NCBI GenBank assembly: GCA_002391195.1
Contig: DGRZ01000066.1
Span: 25,699-56,428 of the forward strand
DNA length: 30,730 bases
Direction: 5' to 3'
Origin: Fibrobacter sp. UBA4375
Lineage (GTDB): Bacteria > Fibrobacterota > Fibrobacteria > Fibrobacterales > Fibrobacteraceae
The notes under the pieces were generated by a model. The model had not been told where the DNA came from, ran no database searches, and saw only the letters and a program-made list of their open reading frames with translations. Positions 1-8,492 of the stretch are shown one piece after another; the stretch's first letter is position 1, and every line of letters begins with the position of its first letter. Both the position numbers and the translations under genes were made by a program.

Positions 1-61
1 CAAAGTACCTCCCGGAGCAAACTTTCATATAAAGATTCCTGCAGTTTTCTAAATTTGGGCC

Positions 62-1927
62 ATGCCCTTTTACCCTAACGAAGTCATCCAACAGCTCAAA
101 TCCGAAGCCGACATCACGGCCGTCATTGAGCAGTTTTTGCCCCTGAAGAGGTCGGGCAACGGACGCTACGTTGGGGTGTGCCCCTTCCACGACGACCACT
201 CCCCCTCCATGTACGTAAACCCCACCCTGGGCATCTACAAGTGCTTTGCCTGCGGTGCCGGCGGAGACGTGTTCAAGTTCGTGCAGGAACACGAAAAAAT
301 CGACTTTAACGCCGCCGTGAAATGGGTGGCGGATTTTTGCAGTTTCGAGTTGCCCAGCGTGGGCAACCCCGAAAGGGCCGAAATCACCGAAGAGCGTGAA
401 CTGGTCCGCAAGTTGAACGAACTGTCCTGTGAGTGGTTCGAAGAACAGCTGACCCGCAGCCCCAAGGCTCTTCAATACCTGAACAGCCGCCATATTTCCG
501 AACCAACCCGCAAGCAGTTCCACATCGGCTACGCTCCCGACGGTCGCGAAGGTTTCGTAGGCTACGCCGCCAAGAAAGGCTTCTCTCCCAAGGAATGCGT
601 CAAGGCGGGCCTTGCCATAGAAAAAGAGAACGGCGGTATTTCCGACAAGTTCCGAGACCGCCTGATGATTGCCATCCAGAACATTTCCGGCGTGGTGGTG
701 GCCTTCGGAGGGCGCGACCTTTCCGGCAAGAGTCCGGCAAAGTACATGAACAGTCCGGAAACTATCCTTTACCATAAAAGCGACATCCTTTTCGGGCTGA
801 ACCACAGCAAGAACGCCATCGCCAAAGAAAACGCCGTCATCATCGTAGAAGGATACTTCGACCTGATAAGCCTTTATCAGGGCGGCGTGCAGAACGTGGT
901 GGCGGCCTCCGGCACCGCCCTTACCGAGAACCACGCCAGTATCCTTTCCCGCTACGCGAAAACCGCCTACCTGGTCTTCGACGGCGACGCGGCAGGCCAA
1001 AAGGCCACCCTCCGCTCCCTGGAAATCGTGCTCCCCAAGGGAATCGGCCCGAAGGTATTCGCCCTTTCGAGACCCGACGGCACCAAGATCGATCCCGACA
1101 ACTTCGTGAACGAGCGGGGCGCAGACGCCTTCCGCGACGAACTGAAGAATGCCGAAGACTGGCTCAGCTACCTTTCCCACATGAAGGACCTTTCCAGCAT
1201 CGAGGCCCGGGCAAGCTTTATCACCTACGCCAAGTCCCTCATCAAGAGCATCGGGAACACAGAACTCCGGAACCAGTACGTAAAGCTCCTTTCGGAGCGT
1301 TTCGACACCAGCAGGTCCTTAAACGACGTCCAGCAAATCCACGTGAAGCACAAGCCTACCGCCGAGCAGGAGCAAGCGCAAGAAGTCCTTCAAGAAGAAG
1401 CGGCCATGGTCCAGTGGAACCTGATTCCGCCCCTGGAAATCCGGTTTGCAAACCTGCTGTACCGAAACCCCACGTTGCTGGACAGGGCCTGCGAATTTTT
1501 CGACATGAACCTGGCCGAAAGCGGCATCCAGCTTTTGGAATCTTCCGTCGTAGACGAATTCGTGAACACCGCCATCGCCCACTACGCCGAAACGGGCTAC
1601 TTTTCGCCCCAAGCGCTTTACGAAATCCTGCCAAGGCAGGGCCAGCTCTTTATGGAAGGCCTGCCCGAAGAATCCTGGACACCGCCCAAGGAAATCAACG
1701 AGTTCTACGACACCCTCATGGTGCTCATGTTGCGTTTTTGCGACAGGGAGAAAAAGAACATCCAGCTGGACAGCGCCGAAGGAATCCAGAAACGCATGGA
1801 CCTCTATGCGTTCACGCAGGAATTGCAGAAACTGGACGCCGCCTACAAGAAAGGCGGCATTGACATCAACCAATTTGCAGACAGAATTATCAGCAGCAAG
1901 GATAGGCTCATCCATGTTATCCATTAA
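62..1927 (+). CDS. dnaG: DNA primase
   Basis: Primase that makes the RNA primers for lagging-strand DNA synthesis with the replicative helicase. The 621-residue protein has the full family layout. A CHC2 zinc finger sits at the N-terminus (C40, H43, C61, C64). A primase core follows, then a Toprim catalytic domain with the glutamate in IIVEGYFD (about residues 260-267) and the DGDAAG metal-binding motif (307-312). The C-terminal 200 residues are helical and fit the helicase-binding region. The ATG is 61 bases from the window edge with no clear Shine-Dalgarno, but the next residues (FYPNEVIQQL) match the usual DnaG N-terminus. The gene's last 14 bases overlap sufC, so the two are probably co-transcribed. 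Identification is secure. Confidence 0.97.
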   Translation: MPFYPNEVIQQLKSEADITAVIEQFLPLKRSGNGRYVGVCPFHDDHSPSMYVNPTLGIYKCFACGAGGDVFKFVQEHEKIDFNAAVKWVADFCSFELPSVGNPERAEITEERELVRKLNELSCEWFEEQLTRSPKALQYLNSRHISEPTRKQFHIGYAPDGREGFVGYAAKKGFSPKECVKAGLAIEKENGGISDKFRDRLMIAIQNISGVVVAFGGRDLSGKSPAKYMNSPETILYHKSDILFGLNHSKNAIAKENAVIIVEGYFDLISLYQGGVQNVVAASGTALTENHASILSRYAKTAYLVFDGDAAGQKATLRSLEIVLPKGIGPKVFALSRPDGTKIDPDNFVNERGADAFRDELKNAEDWLSYLSHMKDLSSIEARASFITYAKSLIKSIGNTELRNQYVKLLSERFDTSRSLNDVQQIHVKHKPTAEQEQAQEVLQEEAAMVQWNLIPPLEIRFANLLYRNPTLLDRACEFFDMNLAESGIQLLESSVVDEFVNTAIAHYAETGYFSPQALYEILPRQGQLFMEGLPEESWTPPKEINEFYDTLMVLMLRFCDREKKNIQLDSAEGIQKRMDLYAFTQELQKLDAAYKKGGIDINQFADRIISSKDRLIHVIH

Positions 1928-2660
1928 AGACTTAAAGGCAAGCATCGAAGACGGAACCCAGATTCTGAAAGGAATCAATCTGGAAGTTAAGGCGGGAGAA
2001 GTCCACGCCATCATGGGCCCAAACGGCTCCGGTAAGAGCACCCTCTCCAAGGTCATCGCCGGTCACCCCGCCTATCATGTAGATGGCGGTTCCGTCACTT
2101 TAGACGGCAAGGACCTGCTCCAGATGGAAATCAACGAGCGGGCCAACAGCGGGCTGTTCATCAGCACCCAGTACCCCACCGAAATCCCTGGCGTAAACAA
2201 CGTGGAATTCCTGAAGATGGCGCTGAACAGCAAGCGGGCCTTCTTGGGTCTGCCCGAAATCGGAGAAGCCGAATTCAAGAAGCTCATCGACGAAAAGATG
2301 GAACTTCTGGAAATGGACGAACGTTACCGTGACCGCGGCGTAAACGAAGGCTACTCCGGCGGCGAAAAGAAGCGCAACGAAATTCTGCAGATGGCCATTT
2401 TAGACCCGAAAGTATCCCTGCTGGACGAAACCGATTCCGGCCTGGACATCGATGCGCTGCGCATCGTGGCCGGCGGTATCAACCACATCATGGGTCCGGA
2501 CAAGGCGGTGATTCTGGTGACCCACTACCAGAGGCTCCTGGACTACATCAAGCCCGACTTTGTCCACGTGCTCCGTCACGGGAAAATCATCTTGAGCGGT
2601 GGCCCGGAACTGGCTCTTGAACTGGAAGAAAAAGGTTACGACTGGATCGAGGAAAAGTAA
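1914..2660 (+). CDS. sufC: Fe-S cluster assembly ATPase SufC
   Basis: Cytosolic ABC-type ATPase of the SUF iron-sulfur cluster assembly scaffold, where it works with SufB and SufD. The 248-residue length is normal for SufC. Visible motifs are Walker A GPNGSGKST (35-43), the ABC signature YSGGEKKR (147-154) and Walker B running into LLDETDSGLD (169-178), which is the characteristic SufC form. I start at the ATG at 1914 rather than at an upstream in-frame ATG, because residues 1-10 (MLSIKDLKAS) begin exactly where SufC proteins begin. The upstream extension is only the dnaG 3' end read in another frame. It overlaps dnaG by 14 bases and shares a TAATG junction with sufD, so translation is probably coupled. 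Confidence 0.96.
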   Translation: MLSIKDLKASIEDGTQILKGINLEVKAGEVHAIMGPNGSGKSTLSKVIAGHPAYHVDGGSVTLDGKDLLQMEINERANSGLFISTQYPTEIPGVNNVEFLKMALNSKRAFLGLPEIGEAEFKKLIDEKMELLEMDERYRDRGVNEGYSGGEKKRNEILQMAILDPKVSLLDETDSGLDIDALRIVAGGINHIMGPDKAVILVTHYQRLLDYIKPDFVHVLRHGKIILSGGPELALELEEKGYDWIEEK

Positions 2661-3643
2661 TGGACGCTATTTCCCGCATCAAGCAAATCGGCATGCCCCG
2701 CCGCAACAACGAGTTGTGGACGTTTTTCCCCGTGGCAAAAATTCCTATGCCGGAATTCCCCGAAACCTGCAACGATACCGCAGACTATTCCGACGAAGAG
2801 GATTTTGCGGCACTCCTGCCCATAGCGTTTAATGCACGGACCATGAGGCAAGACATTGCCGACGGCGCAAACGAAATGGCCATGCTCAAGTGCAACAACG
2901 ACTTTGGCCACACCGTGCTGGACATCGGCAAGAACGCAACGGCCAGCCTCGAGATTCTCGACAACAAGGTGGCCCACAAAATCTGCGCTGAACGGTTCGA
3001 CATCCACGTAGGCGAAAACGCCACCGTCCACATTTTCTTTGCAAACCCTGCCGACGGCGTGCCCCTGAGGTTCCGCCATTTCCGAATCGTGCAGGAGGCG
3101 GGTTCGAAAGTCTATTTTTCCGAAATCGAGCGGGGTTCTGGAATCAAGCGCACCAGCCTGGACGCCTTCTTGAAAGGAAACGGTGCCCGGCTAGAGATCC
3201 GCTCCCTGAACGTACTGCAGGACAGCGATTCCGTCCACCACCGCATCACCATCAGGCACGAGGCTCCCGAAACGGAAAGCGTCCAGTTCGCCAGGAACCT
3301 GCTGAACGGAAAGTCCAATGCCAGCTACAACGGTAGCGTGGTGGTGGGCGCAAACTGCTCCAAGGTGTTTTCTTCCCAGCTGGTGAACACCATCCTCCTT
3401 TCCGAAGACAGTTCCGTATCCGTAAAGCCGGTGCTGAAAATCTACCACGACGACGTGGAATGCACCCACGGGAACACCTGCGGGGAACTGGATGCCGAAC
3501 AGCTCTTCTACCTGACCAGCAGGGGAATTCCCGTCGAAAAGGCCCGGGAACTCCTGACCCAGGCATTTGCGAAGGAACTGTTCATGCCCATGCCCGACTC
3601 CCCCGCCAAGGAACGCCTGGAACAGGTTGTGTCAAAACTGTAA
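2660..3643 (+). CDS. sufD: Fe-S cluster assembly protein SufD
   Basis: SufD subunit of the SufBCD scaffold. The C-terminal half carries the beta-helix core and the conserved block YHDDVECTHG (about 262-271), followed by a typical helical C-terminus with FYLTSRGIP. That block, with its Cys and His, is the family hallmark. At 327 residues it is shorter than the roughly 420 residues of E. coli SufD; the N-terminal helical region is reduced. The start codon overlaps the sufC stop by one base (TAATG). A SufB paralogue is unlikely because the protein is short and directly follows sufC, but the families are related. sufB and sufS are not in this window. Confidence 0.9.
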   Translation: MDAISRIKQIGMPRRNNELWTFFPVAKIPMPEFPETCNDTADYSDEEDFAALLPIAFNARTMRQDIADGANEMAMLKCNNDFGHTVLDIGKNATASLEILDNKVAHKICAERFDIHVGENATVHIFFANPADGVPLRFRHFRIVQEAGSKVYFSEIERGSGIKRTSLDAFLKGNGARLEIRSLNVLQDSDSVHHRITIRHEAPETESVQFARNLLNGKSNASYNGSVVVGANCSKVFSSQLVNTILLSEDSSVSVKPVLKIYHDDVECTHGNTCGELDAEQLFYLTSRGIPVEKARELLTQAFAKELFMPMPDSPAKERLEQVVSKL

Positions 3644-3664
3644 ATAAAAAGTTTCTCGAACCAA

Positions 3665-4102
3665 TCAGGAATTGTTATCCTGAGATTCAGACTGAAGTTT
3701 TTCGAGCCGGCGTTCCAGCATAGCCTGAACTTCGGGAATCAGTTTGTCCTTGATTCGCTCCAAATAGAGGCACTGGAGCTGTATCATGCGGTTACGGTGC
3801 CTGCAAGCGTGTTCCTGAATCCAGTGGCTCACCGCCTCTTGGCGGTTCTGCACCTGGGTCTGCAGACTCTGCTGGATGTAAGTCCTCTGGACTTCCATAT
3901 AGCGCTGCATGTTGAAAGGCAAACGGTAAGTCCGGATAAACTGTTTGAGCTTGACCAACAGGGAGAGGTTTTCGCCCTTGTGTTCCTGTAGAAATTTCTG
4001 CAATTCGTCAAGATGGGCCTTAAAAAAGGGCACGATTGCTTTATCGTCTATCTGATAGAGCTCCAGCGCATCTTGCTTCTTTGTAGCTTCGTCTACAGCC
4101 AT
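3665..4102 (-). CDS. Hypothetical helical cytosolic protein
   Basis: I do not recognise this 145-residue protein. It has no signal peptide and no membrane segment. It is rich in Gln, Glu, Lys and Arg, with heptad-like stretches from about residue 25 to the end (for example RRLEKLQSESQ near the C-terminus), so it is probably almost entirely alpha-helical and perhaps coiled-coil. It is a real gene candidate because it begins 9 bases after the U32 peptidase-family gene stops, on the same strand, and lies in a tight - strand run. It converges on sufD with 21 bases between the stops. It may be expressed together with the tRNA-modification gene upstream; its function is unknown. Confidence 0.7.
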   Translation of the reverse strand: MAVDEATKKQDALELYQIDDKAIVPFFKAHLDELQKFLQEHKGENLSLLVKLKQFIRTYRLPFNMQRYMEVQRTYIQQSLQTQVQNRQEAVSHWIQEHACRHRNRMIQLQCLYLERIKDKLIPEVQAMLERRLEKLQSESQDNNS

Positions 4103-4111
4103 GGCAACAAT

Positions 4112-5440
4112 TTATGTATTTGTACCGGAATTTGGGCACGTCCGCTTAACAAAAAAGCCAAATTTTACATTTTTCAGAGAAAAGTCCCCACTATCTTGTA
4201 TAAAGACCCTTCCTTCTGTGCCGGGATTCAGCCGGTCGGCGTCTTCGCCCCTGAAATTCTTCAACGACGAGATTTTACAAAGGGACATTCCTTCGGGAGT
4301 CATAAACTCCAAGGAGTCGTCCATAGAAAACTGATTCTTCACATTCACGCGGAAAGAACGGCTCTGGGCGTCGTAATCCAAAATCTGGGCACAGACACAA
4401 CCCGACGGGGCATCCACGTGGGTGGACTCGTAGTTCTGGGGCAAGGGACCCTTCAAAAATCCCGGCATGAACCCGCGACCATCCACAAAATCCAGTGCAT
4501 GACGGGCCTCATTCAGGTCGGCAGGAGAAGAATCTCCCGATTCCAGAGCATTGACAGAAGCATCGATGGCCATGCGGTAGGCCCGGACCACCTGGCTCAA
4601 ATAATAGACCGAACGGGTGCGGCCCTCAATCTTGAAGGAATCCAGCCCGGCACGGACCAGCTCGGGCACAACGTCCAAGGCGCACAGGTCCCGACTGCTC
4701 ATGAAGTAGGTTCCCCAGGTATCTTCGTCCAGGGCCACCGGCTGGAGTTCCGGCCGGTCGGTCCGCTGCAAGAAAAATTCTCCCTCGTGTTCCTTGTAGC
4801 CTTCGCACTGCGGGCCTTCGTTGGCGTACAGGCGATAAGGCATGCGGCAGCTGTTGTCACAAGCGCCCTGGTTGGCATCACGCCTAGTCACCCAGTTCGA
4901 AAGCATGCAACGGCCCGACATGGCCATGCACACCGCCCCGTGGACAAAGACTTCCAACTCCAGGTCAGGGACCCGTTCCTTGATTTCCAAAATTTCGGAC
5001 AACCTAAGTTCACGGCTCAAGATGATGCGGCGAACCCCCAAGTCTTTCCAGAATGAGGCGGTCAAATAGTTGGTGGTGTTGGCCTGCACAGACAAATGAA
5101 CTTCGGTCTGAGGAGAAACTTTGCGAAGCCAGCCTACGAAACCGGGATCTGCCACAATCAAAGCATCCGGTTTCAATTCCAGTGCGGCAAGCAGAGCCTT
5201 CTGAAATGGCTCCACCTTGGTGTTCCGGGGAATCACGTTACTGGTCAAGTAGAATTTTTTCCCCTTGCCGTGAACGTAGGCAACCCCCTCTGCTAGGTCA
5301 TCCAGATTCTTGAAACCGTTCTCCCGGGCCCGCAAAGAAAAAGCGGGCTGACCTGCGTACACCGCATCGGCCCCGTAGGCCAGGGCGTATTTCATGCGGG
5401 TCAAATCCCCCGCCGGTGCAAGCAATTCAGGCTTCTTCAT
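4112..5440 (-). CDS. trhP: U32 peptidase-family tRNA hydroxylation protein (TrhP/YegQ-like)
   Basis: Member of peptidase family U32. Its E. coli relative YegQ (TrhP) takes part in prephenate-dependent 5-hydroxyuridine formation at tRNA position 34, and RlhA does a related reaction on 23S rRNA. The 442-residue length matches YegQ (about 450). The N-terminus (KKPELLAPAGDL) and the block from about 161 to 200 fit the family: EVFVHGAVC, SGRC and RRDANQGAC, with cysteines C171, C178, C194 and C198 that probably bind an Fe-S cluster. The ATG at 5440 gives the canonical start, with no strong Shine-Dalgarno. It lies between a Wzi-like gene (41-base gap) and the helical protein (9-base gap). The assignment to TrhP rather than another U32 subgroup rests on length and motif spacing. 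Confidence 0.8.
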   Translation of the reverse strand: MKKPELLAPAGDLTRMKYALAYGADAVYAGQPAFSLRARENGFKNLDDLAEGVAYVHGKGKKFYLTSNVIPRNTKVEPFQKALLAALELKPDALIVADPGFVGWLRKVSPQTEVHLSVQANTTNYLTASFWKDLGVRRIILSRELRLSEILEIKERVPDLELEVFVHGAVCMAMSGRCMLSNWVTRRDANQGACDNSCRMPYRLYANEGPQCEGYKEHEGEFFLQRTDRPELQPVALDEDTWGTYFMSSRDLCALDVVPELVRAGLDSFKIEGRTRSVYYLSQVVRAYRMAIDASVNALESGDSSPADLNEARHALDFVDGRGFMPGFLKGPLPQNYESTHVDAPSGCVCAQILDYDAQSRSFRVNVKNQFSMDDSLEFMTPEGMSLCKISSLKNFRGEDADRLNPGTEGRVFIQDSGDFSLKNVKFGFFVKRTCPNSGTNT

Positions 5441-5481
5441 ACAATATCACTAGCCCCTAAATCCTAGATCCTAACCTCTAG
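5441..5481. repeat. CTAG-rich intergenic spacer
   Basis: The 41-base gap between the Wzi-like gene and the U32 gene is made of near-repeats of CCTAGATCCTAA-type units and is bounded by ACTAG and CTAGT, an inverted pair. It contains no Shine-Dalgarno. I only see the one instance here, so calling it a dispersed repeat depends on finding it elsewhere in the genome. Confidence 0.35.
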
Positions 5482-7053
5482 TCACCACTTGAACCCGGCC
5501 CTCAGGTAAACCTTCTTGTCGTCGAATAACGTCACTTCGCCAAGGAAGCTCACGAACTGTCCCTCGTAACTCAGGGCAGGCGTCAGGGAGTAAAGCATCT
5601 CCGCACCATCGAGGTATTTCTTGTGTACCTTCATATGGACATGATGGGGCGTAGTGTCGTTTATGGCGCTGCCGTAATCCGTGCCCTTCCAGAACCAGGT
5701 GTTCCGGATACCCGCGAAGATGTGGTTATCCAAGCGGGCAAAGACGCTCCAATCTACCGTGCGGCTGTTTGGGCCGGCCTGGTTCCCGAGAGGGTAACCT
5801 AGGTGAGCCATCTGGGCCGTGTTCTTTTCGAAGTGTCCATAAACATAGGGCTCTATGCGGGCGTATTCCGCAATGGTTCCCAATTCAAGCTTATGGCCCT
5901 TGAAATAAAAGTCGTGACCCGCCTGCAAGCCTACCATCCAGGCCCACTTGGCCTCAATGTTATCATTCTTGACCAGGCTCACCGGGCTTTCCATGTCATC
6001 CAAGAAAAATTCCGTATAGACACGCATGAACTGGAACAGGCGGTAGTTCAAGTCAAAAGCCAGAGCGCCGTTGTTGCTGTTTTCGGAATAGTTCCCCTTT
6101 TCCATAAACAAGGGCGCCGTCGGCACAAAGAGCCAGGGCTTCATGTTGTCGTAAAGCACCGTCAGTTCGCTGATGCCGATGGTGGCATCCCCTACGGCCA
6201 GTTCGTAACGATGGCCGAACAGGTTTCGCGTGTCGTCCTTGTTTTTCATGCTCATGCTGTTGTTGTAAACACGCAAGTCCGCATAAAAGCTGATAACGCG
6301 CAAGGGGCCAAACCGCATGTCCATGGCAAGCATGTTGTACGGGAGGGCAAACTGGTTCAGGGTCAGGTTGTTATAATAACCGGGTCCCCAGTGCATCACG
6401 TCACGTCCCAGATCAATGCGCAGCCAATCGTAATTGAAGCCAAAATGAGTGCGGTAGCGGGCATAACTAGCGTACTCCACGCCCGAATTATTTTCTTCTT
6501 TCTGGACCTCTACAAACTCCCGGTCAAAAGACTTTGGCGTTGCCGCCGTGTGGGACTCGTCATAGATGCGGGCATCCAACACAAAGTCCACAGAATCCGC
6601 ATAGCCACGCATGTATATGCCGCCGTCAATTCCAGGCCAAATAGTATCGCCAAGGGATTCTCCCCCACGATAGTCGATACCGCCCACCACGCTGGTGGCT
6701 AACGCTATACGGGGCACACGAACGCGGCAAGAATCCTGGGCTCCGAGAGAATCCGTCCCGAAATGCCCAGAAATCATCGCACCGCAAGCATTATCGTAAT
6801 ACAGCAGGGCGTTGCGTTCCGTCTTCACGAAGTTCTTCTGGAAAGTCGTATCCCGGCGGGGGTACGCAAAAGACTGGGGCATGTCCCCCGTGGTCAAGCG
6901 GTGGTACTCGAACAGGAGCGGTGCCGTTTCCAGCATCTTCAAGTTGCTGTGGCGGTCAGGGCCAAGCACGGGAGATGCAGCCCACGCTACCCCGGCGGTT
7001 GCCGTCAACAACGCAACCGCAATAAAAGACCGCTTAATGTTTTTCAAGAACAT
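5482..7053 (-). CDS. Wzi-like capsule assembly outer-membrane protein
   Basis: Predicted outer-membrane beta-barrel of the Wzi/capsule-assembly type, a family that helps hold exported polysaccharide at the cell surface. The 523-residue protein has a signal peptide (positive start, hydrophobic stretch of about 15 residues, cleavage after AWA near residue 25). It has many short alternating amphipathic strands and a terminal aromatic residue (FKW), as in barrel proteins. The block LGRDVMHWGPGYYNN resembles the conserved GR...WGPG region of Wzi proteins. I use the ATG at 7053; a TTG lies one codon upstream but is a less likely start. It follows the lipoprotein gene by 16 bases, so the two probably form an operon. 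The substrate is unknown; the glycan locus at 16-31 kb is a possible partner. Confidence 0.72.
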   Translation of the reverse strand: MFLKNIKRSFIAVALLTATAGVAWAASPVLGPDRHSNLKMLETAPLLFEYHRLTTGDMPQSFAYPRRDTTFQKNFVKTERNALLYYDNACGAMISGHFGTDSLGAQDSCRVRVPRIALATSVVGGIDYRGGESLGDTIWPGIDGGIYMRGYADSVDFVLDARIYDESHTAATPKSFDREFVEVQKEENNSGVEYASYARYRTHFGFNYDWLRIDLGRDVMHWGPGYYNNLTLNQFALPYNMLAMDMRFGPLRVISFYADLRVYNNSMSMKNKDDTRNLFGHRYELAVGDATIGISELTVLYDNMKPWLFVPTAPLFMEKGNYSENSNNGALAFDLNYRLFQFMRVYTEFFLDDMESPVSLVKNDNIEAKWAWMVGLQAGHDFYFKGHKLELGTIAEYARIEPYVYGHFEKNTAQMAHLGYPLGNQAGPNSRTVDWSVFARLDNHIFAGIRNTWFWKGTDYGSAINDTTPHHVHMKVHKKYLDGAEMLYSLTPALSYEGQFVSFLGEVTLFDDKKVYLRAGFKW

Positions 7054-7069
7054 CAACTATCGTGTCTTA

Positions 7070-8257
7070 TTATTCGTAAACAGGCACTTCCCACGCCTTA
7101 GGCATTGCAGGAGAGCACTTGTCCGAATGATTGTAGGTGAAGCCCTTTTCAGAGACGCCTGTCACATTCCCCTTGATGGCGCTAGCGCACTTGCGTTCGT
7201 CGGCCTTAAGCATCTTTTCAACCTTCAAGAGCAGCACGTCACCATAAACATCCCAGGCTCCAGACTTGTTCTCGTTCATGCCGGCATTGGCAACCAGGGT
7301 GTACTGCATGGGGGCCTTCAAGTTGAATTCCCAATCCGTGTTGGTAGACTTGTCCAAGGTAGCCCAGTCACCCTTCAAAGAGGCCACGTCCACGTCGGAG
7401 TACTTGAAATCGGACTTGACGCACTTGGAATTACCACGGATCGAATCCATAGATGCCGTAACCTGGCGAGTCATCATGGCCAGGTCTGCACCGGTGGCAA
7501 ACTTGGACACAAAGAAGGTGTAGCCCCTATAGGTATCCACATAGCCGGCATTCCAGGACACCGTATCCTTGCCCACGACACGCTCCATAATGTAACGGCC
7601 CTTGTAGAAGCTATAGACCTGAGTCGTATCGTTGCCAGCAACTGTGCAAGCCAGGCGCTTTTTCTCAAAGTTTGCGGCATCGGTGACCAAAGACTGGTCA
7701 GCCTTCAACTGTTCCACCTCAGCCTCGGCAAAATCACCCTTATCCACACGATACATCAGCTTGTCGCCGTTCACGATAAACGACAGTTCCATATCCTTCG
7801 AGGACTTCATGATATCCTTCAGGATCTTGTTGGTGGCGATTTTTTCGTCCAAGACCAGGGGATCCATGGTGTTGGACGAATTCATCTTGATAATGCCATC
7901 CTTGAAATCAGACATAATCAACAACAAAGCCAGGTGCGGATTGCCGTTGGATTCGTCGATTCCCCAGAGGGAGAACATACCGTTCTTGGAGCCGGTGCCC
8001 AAGTGGAATGTTTCGCCCTTGATTTTTACGAGGTAGTACTTTTTAAGGTCATCCAGGGTTGCTGCCCTCGCCCCTTCGGGCCAACTCGGGTCCTTGTATT
8101 CCGCCGAAGAAGAAGACACATCCGTAGAATCTTCTACGCTAGAAGAGGATTCATCCGTTTCCTGGTCCACGCTGTTACCGGAACTGCTGTCATCGCCGCA
8201 GGCAGCGAAGAAAAGGGCCAAGGCAAAACCGCCAGCCAATAAAAAAGACTTCTTCAT
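7070..8257 (-). CDS. Ser-rich lipoprotein of unknown function
   Basis: A 395-residue predicted lipoprotein. Residues 1-19 are a lipoprotein signal peptide with lipobox FFAAC and the lipidated Cys at position 20. A linker rich in Asp, Ser and Glu follows (DDSSSG, then two further SSSS runs), a style common in Fibrobacter envelope proteins. The rest is a soluble domain that I cannot assign. The start at 8257 is supported by a strong Shine-Dalgarno (GCGAGG, 7 bases before the ATG); the open frame extends 46 codons upstream but has no such site. The gene is first in a - strand run with the Wzi-like gene, so a role in the envelope is plausible but not shown. Confidence 0.85.
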   Translation of the reverse strand: MKKSFLLAGGFALALFFAACGDDSSSGNSVDQETDESSSSVEDSTDVSSSSAEYKDPSWPEGARAATLDDLKKYYLVKIKGETFHLGTGSKNGMFSLWGIDESNGNPHLALLLIMSDFKDGIIKMNSSNTMDPLVLDEKIATNKILKDIMKSSKDMELSFIVNGDKLMYRVDKGDFAEAEVEQLKADQSLVTDAANFEKKRLACTVAGNDTTQVYSFYKGRYIMERVVGKDTVSWNAGYVDTYRGYTFFVSKFATGADLAMMTRQVTASMDSIRGNSKCVKSDFKYSDVDVASLKGDWATLDKSTNTDWEFNLKAPMQYTLVANAGMNENKSGAWDVYGDVLLLKVEKMLKADERKCASAIKGNVTGVSEKGFTYNHSDKCSPAMPKAWEVPVYE

Positions 8258-8280
8258 AAAAACCTCGCTTTTTTCAAATA

Positions 8281-8311
8281 AATATAAGAATATAATCGAA
8301 AAAAAAGACAA
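8281..8311 (-). promoter_or_regulatory. Weak promoter candidate for the lipoprotein operon
   Basis: AT-rich stretch ahead of the lipoprotein gene. Read on the - strand it has TTGTCT (8306-8311) and a TATATT (8281-8286) 19 bases further on; a second TATATT lies at 8289-8294. The spacing is not ideal and the -35 match is partial, so this is a candidate only. Confidence 0.3.
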
Positions 8312-8368
8312 AATTGCCCCACGACACCTTATTTTAGAGTTTCTTTTGCACCCCAAAAGAGCATTCCA

Positions 8369-8474
8369 CGGGCGTTCCCTGCCACATTTCGTCATCTTGG
8401 CCCCGCATCAAGTGCGGGGTAAACTCCGGCGGGGATCCACTTGCGGTCCGTGGCAGGGACGGGCTCTCGCGGCT
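8369..8474. repeat. Composite hairpin repeat, copy 1 (variant)
   Basis: Shares the blocks GGGCGTTCCCTGC and GGGCTCTCGCGGC with the other three copies, but has extra sequence at the tip of the CCCTGC/GCAGGG hairpin. Here the stem is 10 bp, TCCCTGCCAC (8376-8385) with GTGGCAGGGA (8450-8459). The enlarged loop holds a second perfect hairpin, CCCCGCA/TGCGGGG (8401-8407 with 8413-8419). It sits 18 bases beyond the stop of the GNAT gene, between the core genes and the accessory island. Confidence 0.75.
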
Positions 8475-8492
8475 CTGCAACAGCACAAGAGT

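Noticed and set aside
5803..6702. Long + strand open frames opposite the Wzi-like, lipoprotein, SufD and aminotransferase genes
   Set aside because: They are shadows of well-supported genes: no ribosome sites, no recognisable domains, and they overlap the real coding strand entirely.
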